The translations under genes and the position numbers were made by a program. A model generated the notes under the pieces. That model made no database searches and had not been told where the DNA came from. It saw only the letters and a list, made by a program, of their open reading frames with translations. A stretch of DNA of 64,000 nt. It comes from Desulfomonile tiedjei (GTDB lineage Bacteria; Desulfobacterota; Desulfomonilia; Desulfomonilales; Desulfomonilaceae). This document shows, one piece after another, positions 1 to 7,777 of the stretch (position 1 is the stretch's first letter; each line of letters begins with the position of its first letter). The stretch lies in NCBI GenBank assembly GCA_016218715.1, contig JACRDG010000112.1, forward strand, positions 124,001 through 188,000, in the 5' to 3' direction.

Positions 1-1
1 G

Positions 2-163
2 GCTGCCGATGCGGGTCACACGGAAGCAGTAAACCTGCTTCTCGAGAAGGGCTCAGATCCGAATGCGAGGACGGGTAAGGGCATGACCGCTCTGAAGTTT
101 GCGCAAGAGAACGGCCGCAAGGAGATCGTGGAACTCCTCAAAGCCCGCGGTGCGAAGGAATAG
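2..163 (+). CDS. Ankyrin repeat protein, C-terminal fragment
   Basis: Only the last 53 residues and the stop are in the window; the gene begins before base 1. The fragment reads as one and a half ankyrin repeats: HTEAVNLLLEKGSDPNAR is followed by MTALKFAQENGRKEIVELLK, with the usual T-A-L-x-x-A helix start and I-V-x-L-L second helix. Ankyrin repeats bind proteins; the partner cannot be told from here. A weak hairpin lies about 30 bases after the stop. Confidence 0.8.
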   Translation, partial: AADAGHTEAVNLLLEKGSDPNARTGKGMTALKFAQENGRKEIVELLKARGAKE

Positions 164-194
164 AACCGATCCGGCCCCGTGGCCCTCACCCCAA

Positions 195-211
195 CTCTCC
201 CGGAAGGAGAG
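195..211 (+). terminator. Weak hairpin after the ankyrin gene
   Basis: CTCTCC (195-200) can pair with GGAGAG (206-211), followed by only three T residues at 217-219. It could be a weak terminator for the ankyrin gene. The sequence CCCTCACCCCAACTCTCCC also looks like a common dispersed spacer motif, so the terminator role is uncertain. Confidence 0.3.
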
Positions 212-275
212 GGAGCTTTGCGCAGCCGCTTCCGACACCTTCCGGTGAGAATTTCAGGGGAATGAAAAAAAGACC

Positions 276-304
276 TTGACCTGTCTCCGGGCACCGGGTA
301 TCAT
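276..304 (+). promoter_or_regulatory. Sigma-70 promoter of the DAHP synthase leader
   Basis: TTGACC (276-281) and TATCAT (299-304) are separated by exactly 17 bases. A transcript from about base 311 would begin 16 bases before the leader-peptide start codon and read through the attenuator into the DAHP synthase gene. Confidence 0.75.
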
Positions 305-326
305 AATTGGTAACGAGGTCTAATCC

Positions 327-410
327 ATGATTCATAGCCAGGCACAAAGCGGGCTTCATTCGATTTCTTGGCAGTATTACTATTATTATTGGCAGCCAAG
401 AGGAGGATGA
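327..410 (+). CDS. Leader peptide with WQYYYYYWQ regulatory codons
   Basis: A 27-codon peptide gene starts with ATG at 327 behind a GAGG site at 315-318 and stops with TGA at 408. Codons 15-23 read W-Q-Y-Y-Y-Y-Y-W-Q, using TAT, TAC and three more TAT codons. Seven of 27 codons are for aromatic amino acids and none is Phe. It lies between a good promoter and an intrinsic terminator just before the DAHP synthase gene, the first enzyme of aromatic amino acid synthesis. The peptide itself is probably inert; its translation would report charged tRNA-Tyr and perhaps tRNA-Trp. Confidence 0.85.
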   Translation: MIHSQAQSGLHSISWQYYYYYWQPRGG

Positions 411-451
411 CGCGCGCTCCTGCGACCTGGTCGGAAAAACATAAAACACGA

Positions 452-484
452 AAATGCGGAGCAAGCGCTCCGCATTTTTTTTTT
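452..484 (+). terminator. Attenuator intrinsic terminator
   Basis: An 11-base perfect stem (452-462 with 467-477) closes a 4-base loop and runs into ten T residues at 475-484. The ribosome binding site of the DAHP synthase gene (GGAGGT, 485-490) begins at the next base, so this terminator sits inside the leader of the gene it controls, not after a gene. Confidence 0.9.
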
Positions 485-495
485 GGAGGTGCACG

Positions 496-1509
496 ATGGT
501 AGTAGTCATGAAGAAAGTCGCAACGGAAAGTGACATATCGAGGGTCCTGGGCAAGATCGAGAACCTCGGGCTCACTTCCCATCTCTCCAGAGGCAAGATC
601 CGGACGATTATCGGGGTCGTGGGCGACAACCAGGGCGTTGAGCCGAGCACGTTCGAATCCTGCCCCGGTGTCGAACGAGTGGTCCCGCTGCTCGGCCCGT
701 TCAAGCTGGCCAGCCGCGACTTCAAGAGCGAGGACACGGTCTTCTCCATCGACGGGGCTCAAATAGGTGGGAAGAAAGTGCTCGTCATGGCCGGCCCCTG
801 CGCGGTGGAGAGCAAGGACCAGATCGTCGAGACCGCTCTGGCCGTGAAGAAAGCCGGCGCAACAGCACTGCGCGGCGGTGCGTTCAAGCCCCGGACCTCT
901 CCGTACAGCTTTCAGGGATTGGGCGAGGAAGGCCTGAAGCTCCTGGCCCTCGCGCGGGATGTGGCGGGCATTCCCATCGTCACCGAGGTCGTCACGCCCG
1001 AACAGGTCCCGCTGGTTGCGCAATATGCAGACATCCTCCAGGTGGGCGCGAGGAACGTGCAGAACTTCGCATTGCTCCACGCGGTGGGAGAGTCTCACAA
1101 ACCGGTGCTGCTCAAGAGAGGCCTCATGAGCACCATCGAAGAGTTCCTCCACGCGGCGGAATACGTCCTGAGCCACAACAACCCCCGCGTCATGCTGTGC
1201 GAACGCGGAATCAGGACCTTCGAGACGTACACGCGCAATACGCTGGACATCAACGCGATCCCGGTGCTGAAATCGCTGAGCCACCTCCCGGTGGTGGTCG
1301 ATCCAAGCCACGCAACCGGCAAACGTGAATACGTCACCGCGGTCAGCCGCGCTGCTATTGCCGCGGGCGCGGACGCATTGCTCGTCGAGGTGCACCCCGA
1401 TCCGGAAAACGCAGTCTCCGACGGAGCACAGAGCATCCCTGTGCAAGACTTCCAGGCCTATATGGACGATATGCGCCGCGTCGCCGAAGCCATGGGCCGC
1501 GAAATCTGA
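496..1509 (+). CDS. aroF: 3-deoxy-7-phosphoheptulonate (DAHP) synthase, type I-beta
   Basis: Condenses phosphoenolpyruvate and erythrose 4-phosphate, the first step of the shikimate pathway, in the cytosol. The 337-residue protein has the N-terminal ferredoxin-like domain (about residues 1-75) typical of the I-beta subgroup, then the TIM-barrel. MAGPCAVES carries the metal-binding Cys, [16 protein letters not shown] binds substrate, and [12 protein letters not shown] carries the metal-binding His. ATG at 496 follows GGAGGT by five bases; an in-frame upstream ATG at 454 lies in the terminator stem and is rejected. The gene stands alone, controlled by its own attenuator leader. The family is sure; the symbol is used in the broad sense. 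Confidence 0.95.
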   Translation: MVVVMKKVATESDISRVLGKIENLGLTSHLSRGKIRTIIGVVGDNQGVEPSTFESCPGVERVVPLLGPFKLASRDFKSEDTVFSIDGAQIGGKKVLVMAGPCAVESKDQIVETALAVKKAGATALRGGAFKPRTSPYSFQGLGEEGLKLLALARDVAGIPIVTEVVTPEQVPLVAQYADILQVGARNVQNFALLHAVGESHKPVLLKRGLMSTIEEFLHAAEYVLSHNNPRVMLCERGIRTFETYTRNTLDINAIPVLKSLSHLPVVVDPSHATGKREYVTAVSRAAIAAGADALLVEVHPDPENAVSDGAQSIPVQDFQAYMDDMRRVAEAMGREI

Positions 1510-1537
1510 TCCGCCTGCGTCTTCGGACAGAATTATC

Positions 1538-1569
1538 GGGAGGAACCTTTTTTCAACAAGGTTCTCCCC
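1538..1569 (+). terminator. Terminator between convergent genes
   Basis: GGGAGGAACCTT (1538-1549) pairs with AAGGTTCTCCC (1558-1568) around a T-rich loop. It lies between the convergent DAHP synthase and glycosyltransferase genes and could serve both. It shares its sequence closely with the hairpin at 30243-30292. Confidence 0.65.
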
Positions 1570-1597
1570 AGATGATTTCTGCCAAGGCGGATACGGG

Positions 1598-3280
1598 TTA
1601 CAGCAGATTGCGGAGGTATTCGGCCGCGGCCCGGTCCCAGGAAAAGGTGCGTTGGATGTGGGCTATTCCGTCCACGAGCATGCGGAAATAGAGATCGGGG
1701 TCGTTCCGAGAGAGCTGAACGCCGTCTGCAAGGCTGAAGCGGAGTTCCTCGGCCATGGAACGAAAGAGCGGATAGTTCCTTCGTGCCTCGAGCCTGTCGG
1801 GGAAACCGCCGCTCCTGTCGTACTCCGTCCGGTTGATTGCGGACCAATCGGACCAGGCAGATACCATGCCGTCCTTTTCCCGGAAGAGGAGCCCTGTGGG
1901 GGCAGCGGACACGGAGTGCCAGGCGCGCGCCCTCGACTGAACCGCCCGGCTGCACGACGATACGGCCCGCAGGGGGACGATTTGTTCGAGGATACCGCCG
2001 GTCGCGCGGCCGATTCCCACCGTGCCGTTCAAATAGAATTCGTTGGCCATGCCGAATGGTTCGTACAACGATGGCATGATCCCGAATTCTGCCCCCTGCA
2101 GAGCTGAAAAAAAGCCTTCACGCCACAGGAAAGGGAGCGCCAATACCTGTTCGGGAAATCTCTCCGTTAGGTTCTTCAGGAACGACAGGCCTGCCAACCC
2201 CTCGTCGCCGGGGATCGGGAAGAACAGGAATCGCGCATCCCCTCCCCTGTCCAGAAACTCCGTGGCTGCCAGGACCGCGACGTCGTAACCTTTCTGGCGC
2301 GCGTCGTCGCGTCCGGCCATCACAAACCATACGGAATCGTCGCTCCTGAGCCGAGGAACCTTCCCCCATACGGGGGTTTGTTCGGACGACTCCAGGCGGG
2401 AGAGAGCTTGAAGGGCCTCGGTCTTCTTCTTTCGTTTCCACGCCCGAAGCTGGGTGAACGTGCCCCGCATCGCTTTCGCCACGATCGAAGTGTCAAGGGC
2501 GAGCTCCACAAAGGGGCCGTTGTCCACGCCGCAGAGTCTCGGTTCCAGCATTGCCCGCAGATGTGGGGCAATCACGGAGGCCTGGAAGAGGTCCTGGGTG
2601 AGATCCAGAGCGAACTGATCGGATACGGTGAAAACCGGCCACTGAACCACCGCAAGCCCTCTCTCCAGAACTGACGCCTCTCTCCGGCCCGCAGGTCCGG
2701 GGCACGTGGCGGGGTCGATCCCGAAGATCCGGAGCGTGTCGTCGCTCACTGCTCCGCTGTCATAGCTGTTGTGCAGGGTAAGGAACAGCCGGTGCCCACC
2801 ACCGCCTCCTGCCAGAGCCAGCGCAGCCGTAGCCGCCTCCCAGTCTTGCATCGCGAGAATCCAGGTGGAATCCTGGTCGATCACCTCGATGGCCCGAGCC
2901 ACACTCGCGCCGAAAAACAGGGCGTCTCGCGCCAGATTGGCGCCGATATCCCCCGAGGTAATCCCCACGTCATAGGGATGACGCTCTCCGCCGAAGAACT
3001 GGCGATCCTCCGCGTCGAGGAAGTACCAACCGATCGCACTCACATACCGTCGAACGGTTACCTTGACGGTGCGATCGTAGAATGGCACCTCGGTTTCTCC
3101 CACGTGCTCGGTTTCGAGAGAGGCTGTCTTTGCAATCTTGTGGTGGTACGGAGTGATTACGATCGTCTCCACCCCGGAAGCCGTCTGAGTCCGGCTTGGA
3201 AGCTGCCCCATCACCGCGGCTATCCCTCCGCAAGGGGCAAACGGGGTTTCGTACGTGACAAAAGCTATTTTCCGACTCAA
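1598..3280 (-). CDS. Glycogen/starch synthase-like glycosyltransferase (GT5-type)
   Basis: Likely transfers glucose from a nucleotide sugar to a glucan or other acceptor in the cytosol. The 560-residue protein has the two-domain GT-B layout of glycogen synthases. KIAFVTYETPFAPCGGIA at the N-terminus corresponds to the KxGGL loop, MQDWEAATAALAL...LTLHNSYDSG to the HDWxT...HN segment, and PSLYEPFGMANEFY to the C-terminal E-x7-E donor site. The Lys of KxGGL is absent (APCGG), so classic glycogen synthase activity is not assured. TTG at 3280 follows GGGAGG by five bases; the frame stays open to 3421 but the added residues match nothing. Confidence 0.75.
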   Translation of the reverse strand: MSRKIAFVTYETPFAPCGGIAAVMGQLPSRTQTASGVETIVITPYHHKIAKTASLETEHVGETEVPFYDRTVKVTVRRYVSAIGWYFLDAEDRQFFGGERHPYDVGITSGDIGANLARDALFFGASVARAIEVIDQDSTWILAMQDWEAATAALALAGGGGGHRLFLTLHNSYDSGAVSDDTLRIFGIDPATCPGPAGRREASVLERGLAVVQWPVFTVSDQFALDLTQDLFQASVIAPHLRAMLEPRLCGVDNGPFVELALDTSIVAKAMRGTFTQLRAWKRKKKTEALQALSRLESSEQTPVWGKVPRLRSDDSVWFVMAGRDDARQKGYDVAVLAATEFLDRGGDARFLFFPIPGDEGLAGLSFLKNLTERFPEQVLALPFLWREGFFSALQGAEFGIMPSLYEPFGMANEFYLNGTVGIGRATGGILEQIVPLRAVSSCSRAVQSRARAWHSVSAAPTGLLFREKDGMVSAWSDWSAINRTEYDRSGGFPDRLEARRNYPLFRSMAEELRFSLADGVQLSRNDPDLYFRMLVDGIAHIQRTFSWDRAAAEYLRNLL

Positions 3281-3948
3281 CGGCTCCTCCCTGGCAGCGG
3301 ACGCGTCGCGAGAGTCATCGAATTTGCTGTTTGAGGAGGGCTCGGGCCACCTGCTTACCTCCAACTGCCAATCCTGAGGCGAGCTGTTCGGAGAATAGAG
3401 CGGGGCGGTAACCCTCTGCAATAGAAGCGATTTTCCTCAGAATGAAGGATACGTCACGGCCATCGCCGCTGTCAATCACCTTCTTGGATCGCGCTGTCGC
3501 GAGCTTTGGTGCTTCGCTGTCGTTCCCAGCAACAGGAGGTAGCGTGGAGCTGAGGACGAAAAGACGGTCGATCGCAGTTTTTGCTGAACCTGCAAGGACC
3601 TCAAGTGTCTTAGTGTTCAAGGACGGGGCACAACGAACACTGTCAAGCGACAATTGTCCCGCCGGATTTCAAGCTCGTCAAGAGACGTCTCCAGTTCAAT
3701 TGACAAGCTTACCGCCCCGTCCTTTCGGATATACCCTTCGCACGCATTTCGTCCGACCTCCCTTTTCAGGCGAGAAAGTCTCAATCCATACGGCGAACAT
3801 AGGACAATGAATTTATACAAAAGGGCTCGGAGCTATCCGCTTGACGGAGGTCATGCGGTGCGGTATCCCTGCGTCTGCCGTTCGGTCGACACGGTTGAAC
3901 GGTCCGCGGTTCCGACGCTTCCACAGTTGCAAGGTCTCTGGCGACGTT
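3281..3948. other. 667-base region without a clear gene
   Basis: This region lies between the divergent GT5-like gene and the methyltransferase gene. Two minus-strand reading frames (3617-3820 and 3315-3653, in different frames and overlapping) have plausible composition, for example SIELETSLDELEI. They could be a frameshifted remnant of a small protein gene, but neither has a convincing ribosome site or a family I recognise. No terminator or promoter stands out. Confidence 0.3.
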
Positions 3949-5481
3949 ATGATTTCTCCCACGAAAAGCAGACAGGTTCGTGAATTCGGCGACTTTCAGA
4001 CTCCGCCTGCCCTGACGGCTCAAGTCTGTGCTCTCCTGCGTGGGAGCGGCCTCCAGCCTGCTTCCGTCATCGAGCCGACCTGCGGCACGGGTAATTTCCT
4101 GCGAGCTGCGCTGGATTGCTTCCCGACGATCCGCGAGGCGCTCGGGGTGGAGATCGATCCCCGTTACGTGGAGATGAGCCGTGGCGGCCTGAACGAGACC
4201 GACTCCCACCGGCAAGCGGCCATCCGGCAGGCCAACTTTTTCGAGATAGACTGGCCTGCCTTGATGCGGGATTTCCCCGAACCGCTCCTCATCGTCGGCA
4301 ATCCTCCGTGGGTGACCAATGCGGATCTGGGGAGCCTCGGGAGCGACAATTTGCCGGCCAAGACCAATTCACGCAAACTGCGCGGGATCGACGGGATAAC
4401 GGGCAAGAGCAATTTCGACATATCGGAGTGGATGATCCTGCGACTCCTTGAAGCCATGGACGGTCGCGGAGGAACATTGGCCATGCTCTGCAAGACCGCG
4501 GTGGCGCGCAAGGTGCTGCTCCAAGCTTGGCGCAACAACGTCAGTGTCGCAGATTCACAGGTTTACCTCATAGATGCTGCGAAGTCCTTCGGTATATCGG
4601 CAAGCGCCTGCCTGCTTGTCTGCCGTCTCTCGCGTCGATCCCGCCGTCAAGAGGCGCTCGTGTACGAAGCTCTGGGATTACACACCCATCAGACTGCATG
4701 GGGACTGCGCGGTGGCACTATCATCGCGGACCTCGCGGCGTACGAACGCTGGAAACAGCTCCAGGCGCAGGAGACGGCCAAGGGTGTTGCCAACAATAAC
4801 GTTCGCGTGGATGGCAGCTCGTCCCGGGAGGCGATCGACGGATTCGCCAACGGCTGTAGGTGGAGGTCCGGCATCAAGCACGACTGTGCGAAGGTCATGG
4901 AACTCCGCCAGGAAGGGCGAAAATGGCGCAACGGACTCGGCGAGTTGGTCGCGCTGGAGGAAGATTACCTTTACCCAATGTTAAAGGGATCGGAACTGGC
5001 AAGAGGTGGAACGGACAGGCCCGTACGGTGGATGCTCGTCACCCAGCGCTTTATCGGCGAGGACACGAGCCTGATACGGCAGAACGCCCCGAAGACATGG
5101 AACTATCTGCTTGCACACGGCGAACTGCTCGACCGCCGTGCGAGTTCTGTCTACCGCAAGCGTCCTCGCTTTTCCCTCTTTGGAGTCGGCGAGTATTCCT
5201 TTTCGCCCTGGAAGGTCGCAATCCCGGGATTGTACAAGCAGTTGCGTTTCTCCCCGGTCGGCAGCCACGCGGGCATTCCGGTGGTCCTGGACGATACCTC
5301 GTACTTTCTGCCTTGCGAAAGCCGGGAGCAGGCGAGTTACTGGGCAGCCCTGCTCAACTCGGAAACAGCCCGCTGCTTCTTTTCGGCATTCGTTTTCTGG
5401 GATGCCAAGAGGCCTATTACCGTGGATCTGCTCCGGAGGATCGATCTCGCGGCTCTGGCCAACGAGCTGGTTTCGCGATGA
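3949..5481 (+). CDS. N6-adenine DNA methyltransferase with TaqI-like specificity region
   Basis: Transfers methyl from S-adenosylmethionine to adenine in DNA. Residues 41-51 (VIEPTCGTGNF) are the SAM-binding motif I, and NPPW at 118-121 is catalytic motif IV of N6-adenine enzymes. The N-terminal REFGDFQTPPALTAQV is the usual gatekeeper segment. The C-terminal third (residues about 300-510) looks like the target-recognition region of TaqI-type enzymes. At 510 residues it is the size of an orphan or type II methyltransferase. No restriction endonuclease lies on either side. The start at 3949 has a weak ribosome site; an earlier TTG at 3841 is possible but adds residues without family resemblance. 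Confidence 0.8.
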   Translation: MISPTKSRQVREFGDFQTPPALTAQVCALLRGSGLQPASVIEPTCGTGNFLRAALDCFPTIREALGVEIDPRYVEMSRGGLNETDSHRQAAIRQANFFEIDWPALMRDFPEPLLIVGNPPWVTNADLGSLGSDNLPAKTNSRKLRGIDGITGKSNFDISEWMILRLLEAMDGRGGTLAMLCKTAVARKVLLQAWRNNVSVADSQVYLIDAAKSFGISASACLLVCRLSRRSRRQEALVYEALGLHTHQTAWGLRGGTIIADLAAYERWKQLQAQETAKGVANNNVRVDGSSSREAIDGFANGCRWRSGIKHDCAKVMELRQEGRKWRNGLGELVALEEDYLYPMLKGSELARGGTDRPVRWMLVTQRFIGEDTSLIRQNAPKTWNYLLAHGELLDRRASSVYRKRPRFSLFGVGEYSFSPWKVAIPGLYKQLRFSPVGSHAGIPVVLDDTSYFLPCESREQASYWAALLNSETARCFFSAFVFWDAKRPITVDLLRRIDLAALANELVSR

Positions 5482-5629
5482 TGTTACAATTCCGCTTCGG
5501 GCCATACCCTCTCTGATCCATTGCCGATCTACTTGACTCCGCGGCGTCTTTCGTGCACGGTTATCGGGGGCTTTCGGCACCGGACTTAGACGCCGGAAAC
5601 CCTTGAGTATGGAATGGGGGAATCGGAAT

Positions 5630-5998
5630 ATGGCTCGGGTTCTTGTGATAGACGACGAAGACCTCATACGTGAGATGCTGAGAAAAATCTTGGAAATTGA
5701 CGGCCACCAGGTGATCGAAGACGCAAACGGGAAGATCGGAGCGAGCTTGTTCCGGGAGAATCCCACCGATCTGGTAGTCACGGACATCCTCATGCCTGAA
5801 GGAGACGGCGCACTCACCATCAGACAGCTCAAGCGCGACTATCCCGACATCAAGATTATAGCGATCTCAGGCGGCGGCTCCATTGCCGATCCCGACACTT
5901 GCCTCAGTGTGGCCAGGCGATACGGGGCGCTTCGTGTGTTTGCCAAGCCCTTCAGCAAGCAGGAACTGCTGGACGCGGTCAGAGAGCTTATTGGATGA
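5630..5998 (+). CDS. Single-domain response regulator (CheY-like)
   Basis: A 122-residue stand-alone receiver domain. Acidic residues D8 and D9, phospho-acceptor D52 in VVTDILMPEGDG, S80 and K106 in FAKPF are all in place. There is no output domain, so it probably acts by docking on a partner. The partner kinase is not adjacent; the next gene is a PilZ-like protein. Start at 5630 is chosen because the family core begins at ARVLVIDDED; an ATG at 5609 is also in frame. Confidence 0.9.
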   Translation: MARVLVIDDEDLIREMLRKILEIDGHQVIEDANGKIGASLFRENPTDLVVTDILMPEGDGALTIRQLKRDYPDIKIIAISGGGSIADPDTCLSVARRYGALRVFAKPFSKQELLDAVRELIG

Positions 5999-6094
5999 TC
6001 GCACATCAGCATCGACACCTCGTGCTTGCGCGATGAAACGTCGCGATCGCGCCGGACGGGAGATTTGAGGCAATCGGACTTTGAGGAGGTTTGC

Positions 6095-6799
6095 ATGTCC
6101 GACCCAACAGGCCTTGCAGAATCCATCCTTGACGACCTTCGGGCAGGGCTGGAGGATTCAGAGATCGTCGTGAAGTACCAGTTGAGTTCCGAAGGCCTCC
6201 AGGACCTCTTTGACGACCTGGTAACCGCGGGATTGTTGCATCGCGTCGGCGAGCGGTACGTGCTGCCTGCGGTACGAAGAATCGACGCGCAGGACTTCGT
6301 GACCGACGTTCGCGGGGGGATGACCGGCTATCAATTGATGGAGAAATACGAGCTATCTTCCAAGGGGTTCCAGAGCACGCTGCGGAATCTCGTGGCTACC
6401 GCGGCACTCGACCTCAAAGGGATGCCGGAGGAATTGAGCCTGAGACACGATGCAGAGCTTCCCGAGAATATAAGGGGGATCGAGCGATACCACCTCGACT
6501 TTGACCTGCCCATCCTCGAGACGAACAGGCCGGAGAACACCGGCAAGGTCCGCGACATTTCGCAAAACGGCCTCGGCGTCGTTGACCTGCTAGCGACGGC
6601 CGGAGAGATGAAACACCTGCGAATCTTCCACGAGAAGTTCGTGTTGATTAAACCCTTTGAGTTCGAAGCCGAGTGTCGGTGGTCAAGGAACGCTTCCGGT
6701 TCCGCTCCATTCGCTGCTGGGTTCAAGATTACCGGCATCTCCGATGGCGACTCTCAGGAAATGCGGAAACTGATTCGCCTGGTAACCATTTACGGTTGA
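6095..6799 (+). CDS. PilZ-like protein with duplicated N-terminal helical repeat
   Basis: A 234-residue cytosolic protein. The N-terminal half has two copies of a roughly 40-residue unit: LDDLRAGLEDSEIVVKYQLS, and VTDVRGGMTGYQLMEKYELS further on, each followed by a conserved G-[LF]-Q-x-x-[LF] helix. The second half has features of a PilZ fold: RPENTGKVRDISQNGLGV resembles the RxxxR...D-x-S-x-x-G c-di-GMP binding pattern with the first Arg motif weakened. Such repeats occur in many delta-proteobacterial signalling proteins. GGAGG at 6085-6089 supports ATG 6095. It follows the response regulator by about 100 bases. c-di-GMP binding is an inference. Confidence 0.65.
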   Translation: MSDPTGLAESILDDLRAGLEDSEIVVKYQLSSEGLQDLFDDLVTAGLLHRVGERYVLPAVRRIDAQDFVTDVRGGMTGYQLMEKYELSSKGFQSTLRNLVATAALDLKGMPEELSLRHDAELPENIRGIERYHLDFDLPILETNRPENTGKVRDISQNGLGVVDLLATAGEMKHLRIFHEKFVLIKPFEFEAECRWSRNASGSAPFAAGFKITGISDGDSQEMRKLIRLVTIYG

Positions 6800-6898
6800 C
6801 CCCAGCCTGCGCCTCGTGAAAACAAGGGTGTAAGGAATCGATCTTCAACTCCCTCTGGTAGATACAACTGGGATAGATCTGTTGGTGAGGAACGTCAC

Positions 6899-7651
6899 AT
6901 GAACAACGAGCGGGCCAACAAACATCCGTTCAGCACGGTGGGCGATGAGGTGGATATTTCGACCTTGCGCCTCGAGGATCTGTACAAGAGACCGGTTTCC
7001 GATGCGGTCTCTCCCGCAGAGGGCATTTTGATCATGACCAGTAAGATCATCGAGATGACCAGGATGCTGTCGAAATGCCTCTCCGACGCGAGGGAACCGG
7101 AAATGGAGGTATGTCGGGCCCTGGCTGCGGAGATACATCGGCACGAGAAGGTGTTGACCCCGCGACTCGTTTCCGCGGGGTTTGCGGCCGAGACGCTGAG
7201 GAATGTCATCAGGTTTCCTTCTCGTTTGGAGCGAATCGGCGATATGCTGGAGAGCGTCTTGAACTGTTGCAGCATCAAGGCGCGGGACAGTGTAAGGTTC
7301 GACCAGAGGGCTTACAGCGAGCTGGACGAAGTGTTCGAGAAGCTTCTCGGCATACTCTACACCACGAGGGACGCCCTTGTGACGCCGGACGCAGCCATTC
7401 TGACACACATTGCGGCTCGGACACGTGAACTTGACGGAACCCTCCATGACTTCCGGTCGGCTCATTGGGAACGACTGGCTGCGGGGATTTGCCCTCCCGA
7501 ATCCTCTTCTCTTTATCTCGATATTTTCGATTCCATCAGATCGGTCAACGAGTACCTGGAAAAAATGTCGTTGACACTTCTTGGCATGGTGACAGGATCC
7601 GCAGATCCCGCCGGCACAGGAACAGGAAACGCTTCGGAACCACGGGTTTGA
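6899..7651 (+). CDS. PhoU-like helical domain protein
   Basis: A 250-residue, mostly helical protein. Residues about 40-230 form long amphipathic helices with the spacing of PhoU domains (EMTRMLSKCLSDAREPEMEVCRALAAEIHRHEK, then FPSRLERIGDMLESV, the latter close to the PhoU R-x-E-R-I-x-D-x-x motif). PhoU proteins modulate phosphate uptake, but similar domains regulate Na/phosphate cotransporters. No phosphate transporter is adjacent. GAGG eight to nine bases before ATG 6899 supports the start. Confidence 0.6.
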   Translation: MNNERANKHPFSTVGDEVDISTLRLEDLYKRPVSDAVSPAEGILIMTSKIIEMTRMLSKCLSDAREPEMEVCRALAAEIHRHEKVLTPRLVSAGFAAETLRNVIRFPSRLERIGDMLESVLNCCSIKARDSVRFDQRAYSELDEVFEKLLGILYTTRDALVTPDAAILTHIAARTRELDGTLHDFRSAHWERLAAGICPPESSSLYLDIFDSIRSVNEYLEKMSLTLLGMVTGSADPAGTGTGNASEPRV

Positions 7652-7777
7652 CAGGGAAGCGAGCTCACGCGATCATCCGATCGTAGATCCCACAGGTGAG
7701 CGAGAAGTTGCCAGGAATAATGACCGCTCGCTCGGCCGGCGGCCTGGTTAAGCATCGACAAATTCGACTCCCACCGC

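Larger units (their letters stand above)
311..495 (+). promoter_or_regulatory. Tyr/Trp-responsive transcription attenuator leader
   Basis: The untranslated leader of the DAHP synthase gene has every part of a classical attenuator. It holds a short peptide gene (327-410) with five Tyr codons in a row bracketed by Trp codons. A proximal arm AGGAG (401-405) can pair with CTCCT (417-421). A competing arm GCTCC (416-420) can pair with GGAGC (458-462), which is part of the terminator stem (452-484). A ribosome stalled on the Tyr codons at 375-389 would leave 416-420 free to form the antiterminator. One that reaches the stop at 408-410 would cover it and let the terminator form. The parts are seen in the sequence; the switching is inferred. 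Confidence 0.85.

Noticed and set aside
640-665. GTTCGAATCC resembling a tRNA T-arm
   Set aside because: It lies within the DAHP synthase coding sequence and no acceptor or anticodon arms can be formed around it.
301-1446. 381-codon open frame on the minus strand across the DAHP synthase gene
   Set aside because: It is the antisense shadow of a clear gene in GC-rich DNA, with no family match, and it would cover the attenuator.
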